A stretch of 64,000 nucleotides of DNA from NCBI RefSeq assembly GCF_003721515.1, contig NZ_RJJD01000008.1, forward strand, positions 916,410 through 980,409, given 5' to 3'. This document shows positions 16,155 through 25,110 of the stretch, piece after piece. Positions within the stretch are counted from its first letter, which is position 1. The number at the start of each line of letters is the position of its first letter. A program made the position numbers and the translations under genes. The notes below the pieces were generated by a model, which was given only the letters and a program-made list of their open reading frames with translations, searched no databases and was not told the DNA's origin. The stretch is from Rufibacter latericius. GTDB lineage: Bacteria > Bacteroidota > Bacteroidia > Cytophagales > Hymenobacteraceae.

Positions 16155-17394
16155 ACTGCTGTTCTTTTTAGCCGGATTTCTATGGCCCACGCTATCTGCC
16201 TCAGCGCAGGATTTTGGCTGGCAGGCTCAACTTGCTCCGGTGACTCAGCCAGGCTACCACCGCATCCTGCTTCCGCCTCAGGTGATGGGGCACCTGCAAC
16301 CCAACTTGGAAGACCTCAGGGTATTTGATTCTAAGGGACAAGCCGTGCCGTACCTGGTCCGCACCGAGGTGCCTCTTCAATACCGCACCTTGTTCAAGCC
16401 GTACCAGATTCTAAGCTATACAAGAAAACCAGGCGGCACGTCAGAGCTTTTGGTGCACAATCCGCAGAAACGGGCTATAAACAACATCAGCTTGCGCATT
16501 GGTAATGCCGAGGTCCGCAAACAGGTTTCATTGAGCGGCAGCGATGACCAACAGGATTGGTACGTGCTCAAGGAACAGGATGTGTTGTACGCCATCCGTA
16601 ACACCAAAAGCACCAATGAGGTCAAACTGCTGGACTTTCCGTTGAGCAATTACCGGTACTTCCGGCTCCAGTTGAACGATTCCATTAGTGCCCCACTCAA
16701 CATTTTGCAGGCCGGCTATTACGACACGTACTCCGAGGCCGGCAAGTACACCCGCATTCCGGTGCAATCAATGAATCGCGTGGACAGTGCCGAGAACCAC
16801 ATCACCTATCTGCGGCTCCGTTTCGGGCAACCGGTGTACCCCGAGCAGGTGGCTTTGTACATTTCGGCCCCGGCGTTGTACCATCGGCCCGGAAGAGTAG
16901 TGTTGGGCGAACAGAAAGTGTATGAACGCCGCAGAAGAAAACTCCGGCGGGCTCGCATGCAGGAAATCTCCGTTCCGCTACTGCTCCACTCCAACGCCCC
17001 TGCTGTGCTGGATTTGCCTCGCCAGAAAGTGGAAGGATTGGTCATTGAAATTGAGAACGCCGATAATCCACCTCTGACCATTGACTCGGTGCGGGTGTTG
17101 CAGCTCAACCGCTACCTGATTGCCGAGCTCAACCCGGGACAATCCTATACATTGCAGTTCGGGAATGAGAAACTAACCGCCCCGGAGTATGACTTGCAGT
17201 TCTTCCAGGACAGCATTCCGCTAAGCACCCCGGTCGTTCAGGTGCAGAACATCACTTCCCTTTGTCCCCCTAAATCCGGGAAACAGCCCAAAAGCTCCAA
17301 AATTCTGATTTGGGCCGCCATTGCCGCGTTAGCCTTAGGATTAGGCTACATGACGGTGCGATTGCTGCGCGATATGGAGAAGAAAAAGGGATAA
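16144..17394 (+). CDS. DUF3999 envelope protein
   Basis: A 416-residue protein with a signal peptide ending SASAQ before DFGWQAQL, a long beta-rich region, and a single C-terminal membrane helix (ILIWAAIAALALGLGYMTVR) with a basic cytoplasmic tail. The start and layout match DUF3999, the usual partner of DUF2339. It would present a large periplasmic domain anchored beside the DUF2339 channel-like protein. The start overlaps the DUF2339 gene by 11 bases, which supports co-translation. Function unknown. Confidence 0.86.
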   Translation: MKSKLLFFLAGFLWPTLSASAQDFGWQAQLAPVTQPGYHRILLPPQVMGHLQPNLEDLRVFDSKGQAVPYLVRTEVPLQYRTLFKPYQILSYTRKPGGTSELLVHNPQKRAINNISLRIGNAEVRKQVSLSGSDDQQDWYVLKEQDVLYAIRNTKSTNEVKLLDFPLSNYRYFRLQLNDSISAPLNILQAGYYDTYSEAGKYTRIPVQSMNRVDSAENHITYLRLRFGQPVYPEQVALYISAPALYHRPGRVVLGEQKVYERRRRKLRRARMQEISVPLLLHSNAPAVLDLPRQKVEGLVIEIENADNPPLTIDSVRVLQLNRYLIAELNPGQSYTLQFGNEKLTAPEYDLQFFQDSIPLSTPVVQVQNITSLCPPKSGKQPKSSKILIWAAIAALALGLGYMTVRLLRDMEKKKG

Positions 17395-17404
17395 CCTTTT
17401 GCTG

Positions 17405-17444
17405 CTTTTTGCGCCCATTTTCTCAAAAACACCTCTTAAACAGG
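17405..17444. repeat. Palindromic repeat copy 3' of DUF3999
   Basis: CTTTTTGCGCCCATTTTCTC and AAAAACACCTCTTAAACAGG follow the arms with several mismatches. Confidence 0.5.
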
Positions 17445-17523
17445 CAAGGCTTTCTTTCTGATTGGCTATTTTTCAGTAGCTTACTAGCTGCATTCCAAAC
17501 ACCACCCAAACAAACTGACGTAC

Positions 17524-20500
17524 ATGCAAAACTCTTTACCTCCCAAGTTCTTCCGGCAGTGCCTTCCCCTGCTGCTGGGTGGATTAACCCTTTTAGCTCC
17601 CCTCACTTCTGAGGCTCAGAAAAAGCCGAAGTCCAGCACTTCCAGAGACAAGAAAGCAGCCCAGGACCCGTATCCTGAAAAATTATACAATGGCATGACG
17701 TGGCGGTCCATCGGCCCGTACCGGGGCGGACGTTCGGCTACCGTGACCGGCGTACCGGGCAAACCGAACCTCTATTACTTTGGGGCTACAGGTGGCGGCG
17801 TGTGGCGCACCAAAGACGGTGGGGCCAGCTGGGAGAATATCTCTGACAAGTACTTCGGAGGTTCCATTGGCGCGGTGGCGGTGAGCGAAGCTGACCCCAA
17901 CGTGATTTACGTGGGCGAAGGCGAGAAAACCGTGCGCGGAAACGTGTCCTCAGGTTTCGGGATGTGGAAATCTGAAGATGCCGGTTTGACCTGGAAACAC
18001 ATCGGGCTGAAAGATTCCAAGCACATTTCGCGCGTGCGCATCCACCCCAAAAACCCTGATTTGGTTTATGCAGCGGCCATGGGGAACATCTATGCACCCA
18101 ATGACATGCGTGGCGTGTACCGTTCCAAAGACGGCGGCAAGAACTGGGAACGCGTCTTGTTCGTGAACAAAGAAGTGGGAGTAGTAGACCTCACCATTGA
18201 CCCGGTGAATCCCAGAAACCTGTATGCTACCTCCTGGCGAGTACAACGCACTCCGTACAGCCTTTCCTCGGGCGGACCCGGCTCCGGCATCTGGAAAAGC
18301 ACCGACGGCGGTGACACCTGGAAGGAAATTTCCCGCGCCACCGGTTTACCGAAAGGCACGTTGGGCATCATCGGCGTGACCGTTTCGCCGGTAAACAACC
18401 AGCGCGTATGGGCTTTGGTGGAAGCCGAAGACGGCGGATTGTTCCGCTCGGAGAACGGCGGCGAAAGCTGGACCAAAGTAAACGAAGACCGCAGCCTGCG
18501 CCAACGCGCTTGGTACTACACCCGCCTTACCGCTGATCCGCAGAACATAGATGGCGTGTACGTGCTCAACGTAGGCCACCATTACTCTACTGACGGCGGT
18601 AAAACCTTCAAATCTATTTCCACCCCGCACTCTGACCACCACGACCTTTGGATTGCCCCCGAAGACCCCAAGCGCATGATCATCGCCGATGACGGCGGAG
18701 CGCAGGTGAGCTTTGACGGCGGCGAAAACTGGAGCACGCCAGACAATCAGCCTACTGGCCAGTTTTACCGCGTAGTCACCGATAACGCTTTCCCGTACCG
18801 CATCTACGGAGCGCAGCAGGACAACAGCGCCGTCCGGATTGCCAGCCGGACCAGTGGCCGCAGCATCGGTCAGCACGACTGGGAAGAAACTGCGGGTTCT
18901 GAAAGCGCGCACATTGCGGTGAACCCCAAAGACCCCGAGATTGTGTACGGCGGAAACTACGGCGGCTTCATCGGTCGTCTGGACCACAAGACCGGCTTTG
19001 AGCGCACCATCAACGTGTGGCCAGATAACCCAATGGGGCACGGTGCCGAGGGCATGAAGTACCGTTTTCAGTGGAACTTCCCTATCTTCTTCTCGCCCCA
19101 CAACGCCAACCGGCTGTACACCACGTCTAACCACGTGCACGTGACCACCAATGAAGGCCAAAGCTGGGAAGTCATCAGCCCGGATCTGACGCGCAACGAC
19201 AAGTCCAAACTAGGACCATCCGGTGGACCGATTACTAAAGACAACACCAGCGTGGAGTACTACGGCACCATCTTCGCGGCCATGGAATCTCCGGCTGAGG
19301 AAGGTGTGATCTGGACCGGTTCTGATGATGGTCTGGTACACGTGACCCGTGACGCTGGCAAGACTTGGACCAATGTAACGCCTAAGGCGCTGCCTGAGTG
19401 GAGCATGATCAACAGCGTGGACCCGCACCCTACCCAAAAAGGTGTGATGTACATGGCGGCTACGCTCTACAAAACCGGTGACTTCCAGCCGCTGCTTTTC
19501 AAAACCACGGATTACGGTAAAACCTGGACGAAAATCACCACAGGCATTCCGGCCACGCACTTTACCCGCGTAGTACGCGCAGATCCTAAACGACCCGGTT
19601 TGCTGTACGCGGGTACGGAATACGGTATGTACATCTCGTTTAATGAAGGGACTTCCTGGAAGCCATTCCGCCTGAATCTGCCGCTGGTGCCCATCACGGA
19701 TTTGACCATCAAAAACGACAACCTCATTGCCGCCACGCAAGGGCGGGGCTTCTGGATCATTGATGATTTAACGTTGCTGCACCAACTCACTCCGCAGTTA
19801 GCCGACGGTAAGTTTCACCTGTTCAAACCGATGCCTACCTACAAAACCTTGGGCGCCAATTTCGCGAACACCAAGTTTGAAGGCCAGAACCATCCGGGTG
19901 GGGTGATGATGCATTTCTATTTGCCTACTGCCCCAGATACCACTTCTAAAATAACGCTGGAGCTTCTGGAGAAAGACGGCAAGCTGATCAAGAAATATAC
20001 GTACGGCGCCAAAGAAGCCGCTGACAAACTGGAGGCGAAAACCGGCCTGAACCGCTTTGTGTGGAACATGACCTACCCCGAGGCATCCCGCTTTGAAGGT
20101 ATGATTCTGTGGGGCGGTGGCACGCAAGGGCCAAAAGCCATTCCCGGCACGTACAAAGCCCGTTTAACGGTGAACGGACAGCCGCAGGAAACAGAGTTTG
20201 TGATCTTACAAGACCCACGCAGCCAAACGCCGCTGGCAGATCTTCAGGCCCAGCAAGCATTCCTGCTCTCCGTGCGCGACAAACTCACCGAAACGCATGA
20301 CGCCATCAGCAAAATACGCGAAGCCCGCACCCAGATGAATGCCGTTACTGCCCGTTTCCAAGGCCGTGCCGACATGAAAGACGTGCTGGATGCCGCAAAG
20401 GCCATGAACAAGAAAATGACCGAAGTGGAGGAAACGTTGTACCAGACCAAAAACCGCAGCGGTCAGGACCCGTTGAACTTCCCCATCAGGCTGAACAACA

Positions 20501-20712
20501 AACTGGCGAACCTGGCTTCTCAGGCCTCGGTAGGTGACTTCCGGCCCACTGACCAGATGTATGCGTTCCAGAAAGAAGTAATGGCCCAGATTGACGAGCA
20601 GTTGAAAAAGCTGAACCAGGTTTTCGCAACTGATTTACCAGCGCTGAACCAGCTCATCCGGAGCAAGAACGTGGATGCCATTATGCTGAAAGAAAAGAAA
20701 GAGACGAAATAA
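17524..20712 (+). CDS. Secreted Asp-box (sortilin/BNR-like) propeller protein
   Basis: A 1062-residue protein with a signal peptide ending TSEAQ before KKPKSS. Counting by eye there are 11 Asp-box-like turns, for example KDGGASW, EDAGLTW, KDGGKNW, TDGGDTW, ENGGESW, TDGGKTF, FDGGENW, DAGKTW and DYGKTW, spread over the first 730 residues. This suggests one or two beta-propellers of the VPS10/sortilin or glycosyl-hydrolase-like type. The C-terminal third is a beta domain (about 800-900) plus a helical segment. Sialidase catalytic residues are not evident, so sugar hydrolysis should not be assumed. No T9SS tail is visible. It appears to be a single-gene unit with a terminator. Confidence 0.85.
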   Translation: MQNSLPPKFFRQCLPLLLGGLTLLAPLTSEAQKKPKSSTSRDKKAAQDPYPEKLYNGMTWRSIGPYRGGRSATVTGVPGKPNLYYFGATGGGVWRTKDGGASWENISDKYFGGSIGAVAVSEADPNVIYVGEGEKTVRGNVSSGFGMWKSEDAGLTWKHIGLKDSKHISRVRIHPKNPDLVYAAAMGNIYAPNDMRGVYRSKDGGKNWERVLFVNKEVGVVDLTIDPVNPRNLYATSWRVQRTPYSLSSGGPGSGIWKSTDGGDTWKEISRATGLPKGTLGIIGVTVSPVNNQRVWALVEAEDGGLFRSENGGESWTKVNEDRSLRQRAWYYTRLTADPQNIDGVYVLNVGHHYSTDGGKTFKSISTPHSDHHDLWIAPEDPKRMIIADDGGAQVSFDGGENWSTPDNQPTGQFYRVVTDNAFPYRIYGAQQDNSAVRIASRTSGRSIGQHDWEETAGSESAHIAVNPKDPEIVYGGNYGGFIGRLDHKTGFERTINVWPDNPMGHGAEGMKYRFQWNFPIFFSPHNANRLYTTSNHVHVTTNEGQSWEVISPDLTRNDKSKLGPSGGPITKDNTSVEYYGTIFAAMESPAEEGVIWTGSDDGLVHVTRDAGKTWTNVTPKALPEWSMINSVDPHPTQKGVMYMAATLYKTGDFQPLLFKTTDYGKTWTKITTGIPATHFTRVVRADPKRPGLLYAGTEYGMYISFNEGTSWKPFRLNLPLVPITDLTIKNDNLIAATQGRGFWIIDDLTLLHQLTPQLADGKFHLFKPMPTYKTLGANFANTKFEGQNHPGGVMMHFYLPTAPDTTSKITLELLEKDGKLIKKYTYGAKEAADKLEAKTGLNRFVWNMTYPEASRFEGMILWGGGTQGPKAIPGTYKARLTVNGQPQETEFVILQDPRSQTPLADLQAQQAFLLSVRDKLTETHDAISKIREARTQMNAVTARFQGRADMKDVLDAAKAMNKKMTEVEETLYQTKNRSGQDPLNFPIRLNNKLANLASQASVGDFRPTDQMYAFQKEVMAQIDEQLKKLNQVFATDLPALNQLIRSKNVDAIMLKEKKETK

Positions 20713-20733
20713 CGGTATCTTTTCCATTCATTT

Positions 20734-20766
20734 AAAGCCCTGCTATTACTGGTATAGCAGGGCTTT
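20734..20766 (+). terminator. Terminator after the propeller gene
   Basis: A perfect 13-bp stem (20734-20746 with 20754-20766), a 7-base loop, and TTTT at the end. Confidence 0.9.
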
Positions 20767-20780
20767 TATCTTTATTTGGT

Positions 20781-20818
20781 GTTTCTCGCCTGTTTTTAGG
20801 AAAATCAAGGTTAAATCG
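20781..20818. repeat. Degenerate palindromic repeat copy
   Basis: GTTTCTCGCCTGTTTTTAGG followed by AAAATCAAGGTTAAATCG. The left arm is well kept and the right arm has drifted. Confidence 0.5.
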
Positions 20819-20942
20819 AATTCAACTCTCTCAAGGGAGCAAAACTCTTCACTACCAGGATATTTAAGGGAAATACGTCTTGTCTTTTGCTGAAATAATC
20901 CTATCTTGAACACGTACTAACCTAACTCTAACCCTTTACCTT

Positions 20943-21434
20943 ATGGAAAACACCACTACCCAGGATTCATTTTTCTCTGACATCTATGACACTTCCCATA
21001 CAGTAGCGTATGCAGGTTTCTGGATCCGGTTTGTCGCGGTTATAATTGATGGCTTCGTGCTGATGATTCCCAATTGGATTATCAGCACTGTTTTGATTGG
21101 GGGCACTGCCGTAGCGACAGACGCCGCTAATCCTTTCGCCATAATAGCAGCCATGTCTACTTCCATCGCCATCACTTCTATCCTGCAAATCCTCTACAAG
21201 TCCATTATGGAAAGCTCGTCTTGGCAGGCCACTTTGGGTAAAAGGGCCTTAAACCTGAAAGTAACCGATGAGCACGGGCAGCGCATTTCCTTCGGGAGGT
21301 CTTTGGGAAGGTCTTTCGCTTCTATCCTGTCTACCATGGTGATGTTCATCGGGTATATCATGGCAGCCTTTTCATCGCGCAAGCAAGCTCTGCACGACAA
21401 AATCGCCAGCACGTTGGTGGTAAAAAACCGCTAA
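20943..21434 (+). CDS. RDD family membrane protein
   Basis: A 163-residue protein with the RDD signature YAGFWIRFVAVIIDGFVL (Arg and Asp in the first helix), two further hydrophobic helices and GKRALNLKVTDEHGQRISFG after the loop. RDD proteins are small inner-membrane proteins; some have been linked to ion exchange, but that cannot be read from this sequence. A weak promoter (TTG at 20880-20882, 19 bases, TATCTTGA) lies upstream. It is followed after 48 bases by mscL. Confidence 0.88.
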   Translation: MENTTTQDSFFSDIYDTSHTVAYAGFWIRFVAVIIDGFVLMIPNWIISTVLIGGTAVATDAANPFAIIAAMSTSIAITSILQILYKSIMESSSWQATLGKRALNLKVTDEHGQRISFGRSLGRSFASILSTMVMFIGYIMAAFSSRKQALHDKIASTLVVKNR

Positions 21435-21482
21435 TCACGCTTTCTGTATTTCTTCTTTTCCTAACCTTTAAACCATACCATT

Positions 21483-21908
21483 ATGTCCATGACATCTGAA
21501 TTCAAAGAGTTTGCCATGCGGGGCAACGTAGTAGATTTAGCGGTTGGTATTATTATTGGCGCTGCGTTCGGGAAGATAGTCACCTCGTTTGTGGAAGATA
21601 TCCTGATGCCTCCGTTGGGTATCATGGTGGGGGGAGTAGATTTCAAAGACCTGAGACTGATACTTCGGCAAGGAGTCATGGGCCCAGATGGGAAATTAAC
21701 GGACGTGACCCTGAACTATGGAAATTTCATCCAGAGCATCATTGACTTCCTCATCATTGCCTTCGCTATTTTCATGGTGGTGAAGGTGATGAACACCCTC
21801 AAACGTAAAAAGGCGGCCTCGCCTGATGTTCCTCCCGCGCCGACCAAGGAAGAAGTTCTGCTCACTGAGATCAGAGATGCGCTCCGTACCTCGCCGCGGC
21901 AACTGTAA
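21483..21908 (+). CDS. mscL: Large-conductance mechanosensitive channel
   Basis: A 141-residue protein matching MscL, the pentameric emergency release channel of the inner membrane. The N-terminal helix and pore helix read [21 protein letters not shown] with [21 protein letters not shown] after it. TM2 is [20 protein letters not shown], followed by a charged cytoplasmic helix. Length is normal. It probably shares a transcript with the RDD gene and ends at a bidirectional terminator shared with rlmN. Confidence 0.95.
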   Translation: MSMTSEFKEFAMRGNVVDLAVGIIIGAAFGKIVTSFVEDILMPPLGIMVGGVDFKDLRLILRQGVMGPDGKLTDVTLNYGNFIQSIIDFLIIAFAIFMVVKVMNTLKRKKAASPDVPPAPTKEEVLLTEIRDALRTSPRQL

Positions 21909-21911
21909 ACC

Positions 21912-21950
21912 TATTTAGAGCTTATTTTCCTAAAAACAGGCCTAAAACAG
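21912..21950. repeat. Palindromic repeat copy 3' of mscL
   Basis: TATTTAGAGCTTATTTTCC followed by TAAAAACAGGCCTAAAACAG. The right arm is almost the consensus. It abuts the terminator. Confidence 0.8.
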
Positions 21951-21981
21951 AAAGAGCCACCTCAAGGGGTGGCTCTTTCTG
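21948..21981. terminator. Bidirectional terminator, mscL/rlmN
   Basis: A perfect 14-bp stem (21948-21961 with 21968-21981) and a 6-base loop between two convergent genes. Confidence 0.85.
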
Positions 21982-22002
21982 TTTCTATCATTTGGCAAAC
22001 GC

Positions 22003-23085
22003 CTAGGCTTCTGTTTTCTTGTCTTTGATGGCTAACTGCCCGCAAGCAGCGTCAATGTCTTTTCCGCGACTGCGGCGCACGTTCACCTGTACGCCTCTGT
22101 CGGCTAAGTAGCGCATAAATGGCTCTAGACGGTCATCAGATGACTTTTTGAACTGCCCTCCCTCAATAGGATTGTATTCAATGATGTTCACCTTGCAAGG
22201 GATAATCTTGGAGAACTGCAGCAATTCCTGGGCATCCTCGATATTATCATTGAAGTGGCTGAGCAGGATGTACTCATACGTTACCTTGCGGCCGGTTTTC
22301 TGGTGGTAGTACACCAACGCTTCCTTCAAGGCCTCCAGCGAGTTGGTCTCGTTGATGGGCATGATCTCGTTGCGCTTGGTGTCATTGGCGGCGTGCAGAC
22401 TAAGGGCCAGATTGGCTTTGATGCCGTCATCGGCCATTTTCTTGATCATCTTGGCAATGCCGGCGGTACTTACCGTAATGCGGCGGGCTGCCATGTTCAG
22501 TCCATCGGGCGCGGTGATCCGCTCAATAGACTTCATCACGTTGGCATAATTCAAAAGCGGTTCGCCCATGCCCATGTACACGATGTTGGTCAATGGCCGG
22601 TTGTAGTTGTTCTCGGTCTGTTCCTTGATGCGCACTGCCTGGTCATAGATCTCATCAGCGTTGAGGTTGCGGATGCGGTCCATCTTGCCGGTGGCGCAGA
22701 AAGAGCAGGTCAACGAGCAACCTACCTGGCTGGACACGCAGGCGGTCATGCGTTTGGGGTGCGGAATCAGCACGCCTTCCACAATGTTGCCGTCAAAGAG
22801 CCGGAACGTGGATTTTATGGTATAATCTGAACTCAACTGGCTGGTGTTCACTTCCACGCTGTTGATGGTGAAGAAACGCTCCAGTTTCTCGCGCAGCGGC
22901 AGACTGATGTTGTTCATCTCCGCGAACGAGGTAGCCGTAAGTTTCCAGACCCACTCGTAGACCTGTTTGGCGCGGAACGGCTTCTCGCCATTTTCCGTCA
23001 TCCAGGCCTTCAGTTGGTCCAGAGACAGTTTCCGGATGTCCTGCCGGTTCAGAATCTCGATATCTGGGATCAATGTGGTACTCAT
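22003..23085 (-). CDS. rlmN: 23S rRNA/tRNA adenine-C2 methyltransferase
   Basis: A 360-residue radical SAM enzyme that methylates C2 of A2503 in 23S rRNA and of A37 in some tRNAs. The radical SAM cluster motif is C-SLT-C-SF-C (about residues 123-130). A second Cys near the C-terminus (DAACGQL) is the one that forms the methyl-carrying intermediate. MGMGEPLLNY and the RRITVSTAG phrase are family marks. The start MSTTLIPDIEIL at 23085 is preferred over one 5 codons earlier; the sequence TACCTTTG stands 4 bases before it. It lies 21 bases after the thioesterase gene and may be co-transcribed. Confidence 0.95.
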   Translation of the reverse strand: MSTTLIPDIEILNRQDIRKLSLDQLKAWMTENGEKPFRAKQVYEWVWKLTATSFAEMNNISLPLREKLERFFTINSVEVNTSQLSSDYTIKSTFRLFDGNIVEGVLIPHPKRMTACVSSQVGCSLTCSFCATGKMDRIRNLNADEIYDQAVRIKEQTENNYNRPLTNIVYMGMGEPLLNYANVMKSIERITAPDGLNMAARRITVSTAGIAKMIKKMADDGIKANLALSLHAANDTKRNEIMPINETNSLEALKEALVYYHQKTGRKVTYEYILLSHFNDNIEDAQELLQFSKIIPCKVNIIEYNPIEGGQFKKSSDDRLEPFMRYLADRGVQVNVRRSRGKDIDAACGQLAIKDKKTEA

Positions 23086-23089
23086 ACTA

Positions 23090-23097
23090 CAAAGGTA
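23090..23097 (-). promoter_or_regulatory. -7-like element 4 bases before rlmN
   Basis: TACCTTTG on the minus strand, then TAGT and ATG. No -33 TTG is visible, so it is either an internal leaderless promoter or chance. Confidence 0.35.
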
Positions 23098-23106
23098 CAA
23101 AATATC

Positions 23107-23535
23107 TTACGCTTTAGTTTCCAGACGGTCTAAGGCTTCTTGCGGAATAGTTTTTAGCTTACGCAGCTGGTAATCAAAGCACAGCATCCCGGTTTTAGCG
23201 TGGGCTATTTCCTTGCCGTTTTGGGTAGAAAGGCGGTAAACCAGATCGAAGCCGTACTTGCTGAACTCGGTGGCCTGCACCTGCACGGTGAGCACATCGC
23301 CGTAAAATCCCTCACCTTTGTACACGATTCCCACGTCTGACATAATGAGCCCAGCCCCGGCAAAATCCATTTCAGAATAGCCATGTTCTTTCAGGAATCT
23401 AACGCGCGCCTCGTGCAGGAGACTCAGCAAAGCATCATTGCCCAAATGGCCGCCATAATTGAGATCAGTGATCCGGATGGGCATTTCGGTCTGGAAAGAG
23501 AAACTGGCGGGAAGGTCTATTTTGATACGGGCCAC
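23107..23535 (-). CDS. Hot-dog fold acyl-CoA thioesterase family protein
   Basis: A 142-residue single-domain hot-dog protein of the 4HBT type. RITDLNYGGHLGNDALLSLLHEAR has the family's Asp/Asn-Gly-His helix region, and the central strand reads VGIVYKGEGFYGDVL. Such enzymes cleave acyl-CoA thioesters in the cytosol; the substrate is not predictable. The start is GTG at 23535, reading VARIKIDLP. TATCTTTG at 23578-23571 is a possible -7 element. It is upstream of rlmN with a 21-base gap. Confidence 0.83.
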   Translation of the reverse strand: MARIKIDLPASFSFQTEMPIRITDLNYGGHLGNDALLSLLHEARVRFLKEHGYSEMDFAGAGLIMSDVGIVYKGEGFYGDVLTVQVQATEFSKYGFDLVYRLSTQNGKEIAHAKTGMLCFDYQLRKLKTIPQEALDRLETKA

Positions 23536-23570
23536 TGTTTAATTAGGAATTAGGAATGTAGAATTTGAAT

Positions 23571-23578
23571 CAAAGATA
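23571..23578 (-). promoter_or_regulatory. -7 element for the thioesterase gene
   Basis: TATCTTTG on the minus strand, 35 bases before the GTG; the -33 element is unclear. Confidence 0.3.
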
Positions 23579-23600
23579 AGTTACGGCTTAGTGATGGGGG

Positions 23601-23636
23601 CATTTTGAGGCTGTTTTTAGAAAAGGCACAAAAAAG
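23601..23636. repeat. Palindromic repeat copy
   Basis: CATTTTGAGGCTGTTTTTAG and AAAAGGCACAAAAAAG. It lies between the thioesterase start and the terminator of the W-repeat gene. Confidence 0.5.
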
Positions 23637-23666
23637 CCCCGGCGCTTTGCAGAGTCGGGGCTTTTT
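23631..23666 (-). terminator. Terminator of the W-repeat protein gene
   Basis: AAAAAGCCCCG (23631-23641) pairs with CGGGGCTTTTT (23656-23666), 11 bp, loop of 14 bases. Confidence 0.85.
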
Positions 23667-23688
23667 CTGGTTCTCTTACGAAGAACGG

Positions 23689-25110
23689 TTACAGCTTTAC
23701 AATTTTCTGGCTGCGCACGCCGGTTTTAGTCTGAATCTGCAAGATATAAGTCCCGGCCGGAAGGTGAGAGATATTGATTTCCTGTCCTTTGGCCGGATTG
23801 GTCAAGGAGGTGGTGAACAAGGCTTGCCCGGCCAGACTCATTACTTTGGCGGTAGCGCCATGGTTTTGGTCTAACCTGATGGAAAATTTGCCAGCCATTG
23901 GATTTGGATACACCTGCAAGGCTAGTTTTTCCAGGTCTTCTTTAGCTGAGAGCACTACCTGGAAGTTGCTGTACACATACCGATCCTGGTTCACGTACGC
24001 ACCCTCCACAGATCCCTCAGACGTGGGTTCCCACCGTTGGAAGACAACCTCGGCCATGTTGCCGTTGCTGTCGTAGGTGCGGAGGTATTTGAAGCCGTTC
24101 TCAATAACCCAGGCCCCATTCACCCAACTCTCCTCCACCCCAAGAATCAGATTTCCCTTCTCATCGAAGGTATCGGCATACCGATACGCATTCACCCACG
24201 CGTTATTTACCCACTCCTCGCCCACTGCCACATAACTATCGTTGGCCGAGTAAGTCCTGGTTTCCTTCAGTAAATTCACCCAGCCATTATTTTCCCGTTC
24301 CTGATAGGTGTAACTGGCTAGTTGCCACGTCTCGGGATCAGAGAAATTGGTGTTTTCAAAGCTGTGCCAGACGATATCAGTGTACCGCTCAAAATCTTTC
24401 CAAGCATTGTTTTCCCACTCCTGGTAGGTCACTGAAATCGGGCGATCACTTCCGGCAGTGTATCCGAGTACGGTTCTATCCTCTATTACCCAAGCATTGG
24501 TATCCCAGCCATAGGCGGTAATGTCGGTAAGATGGCCGGCTGTATTGTAGGTAAAGACTTGCTTTGTGGAGTTGCTCCAGACTCCGTTCTTGTGGAACTG
24601 GGAAACAATGCTGGCTACCTTGCCATTGGTGTAGGTATAAGCGTCTCGGAAACCGTTGGATAGAATCCAGGCATCGTCTGTCCAGTAATATTGCAGGTCT
24701 TCGGTGACGTTCTTGTGGGTATCATAGGTGGTGTTGAACCTAGAGAAATTGGTGTTATCGGCTTGGGTGGTGAAATCCTCGGTCAGCAGGCCGTTTGTAT
24801 TGTACGTATAGGCATGGTTATACCCCAACACCCAGGCGTTAGTGGTTGCGTTCCAGGAGTATTCTTGCGCGGAGCGTGGCTGGGTGGCACCACTCTCTCC
24901 GGTCCGGAGGACCCGCTGCTGGGTTTTGGCACGAGCATCCTGGGACGAAACCTTAGAGATAGTGCTGGCTTTTCTGGATCTAAGGCCCGTAGCGAATTCC
25001 CGTTTGCCTTGGGCAGCCCCGTTGAAAGCGAGCGCCAACAAAAGGCACCCCACCGCCGAAGCCAGGCGCCAGTTCACAGGAATAATGCTCTTAGGGTAAA
25101 GTTTAATCAT
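23689..25110 (-). CDS. T9SS cargo protein with Trp-rich tandem repeats
   Basis: A 473-residue protein from the Met at 25110 (MIKLYPKSII), with a signal peptide ending NGAAQ before GKREF. The middle (about 80-390) is a chain of degenerate units of roughly 30-45 residues built around N-N-A-W followed by a Tyr-rich strand and N-G-x turns, for example TTNAWVLGYNHAYTYNTNG, TNAWVIEDRTVLGY, NNAWVNAYRYADTFDEKGN and NGAWVIENGFKYLRTYDSNGN. The last 80 residues are a T9SS type A sorting domain (LQVYPNPMAGKFSI...SLAGQALF...LPAGTYILQI...SQKIVKL). It is probably exported and anchored at the surface. The repeats resemble YD units; binding role unknown. A Met 16 codons upstream is disfavoured. Confidence 0.85.
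   Translation of the reverse strand: MIKLYPKSIIPVNWRLASAVGCLLLALAFNGAAQGKREFATGLRSRKASTISKVSSQDARAKTQQRVLRTGESGATQPRSAQEYSWNATTNAWVLGYNHAYTYNTNGLLTEDFTTQADNTNFSRFNTTYDTHKNVTEDLQYYWTDDAWILSNGFRDAYTYTNGKVASIVSQFHKNGVWSNSTKQVFTYNTAGHLTDITAYGWDTNAWVIEDRTVLGYTAGSDRPISVTYQEWENNAWKDFERYTDIVWHSFENTNFSDPETWQLASYTYQERENNGWVNLLKETRTYSANDSYVAVGEEWVNNAWVNAYRYADTFDEKGNLILGVEESWVNGAWVIENGFKYLRTYDSNGNMAEVVFQRWEPTSEGSVEGAYVNQDRYVYSNFQVVLSAKEDLEKLALQVYPNPMAGKFSIRLDQNHGATAKVMSLAGQALFTTSLTNPAKGQEINISHLPAGTYILQIQTKTGVRSQKIVKL

Noticed and set aside
18346..19161. Minus-strand open frame of 271 codons
   Set aside because: It is the antisense of the Asp-box gene; high-GC codon use leaves the frame open, and the translation (Val/Ala/Gly-rich) is not protein-like.
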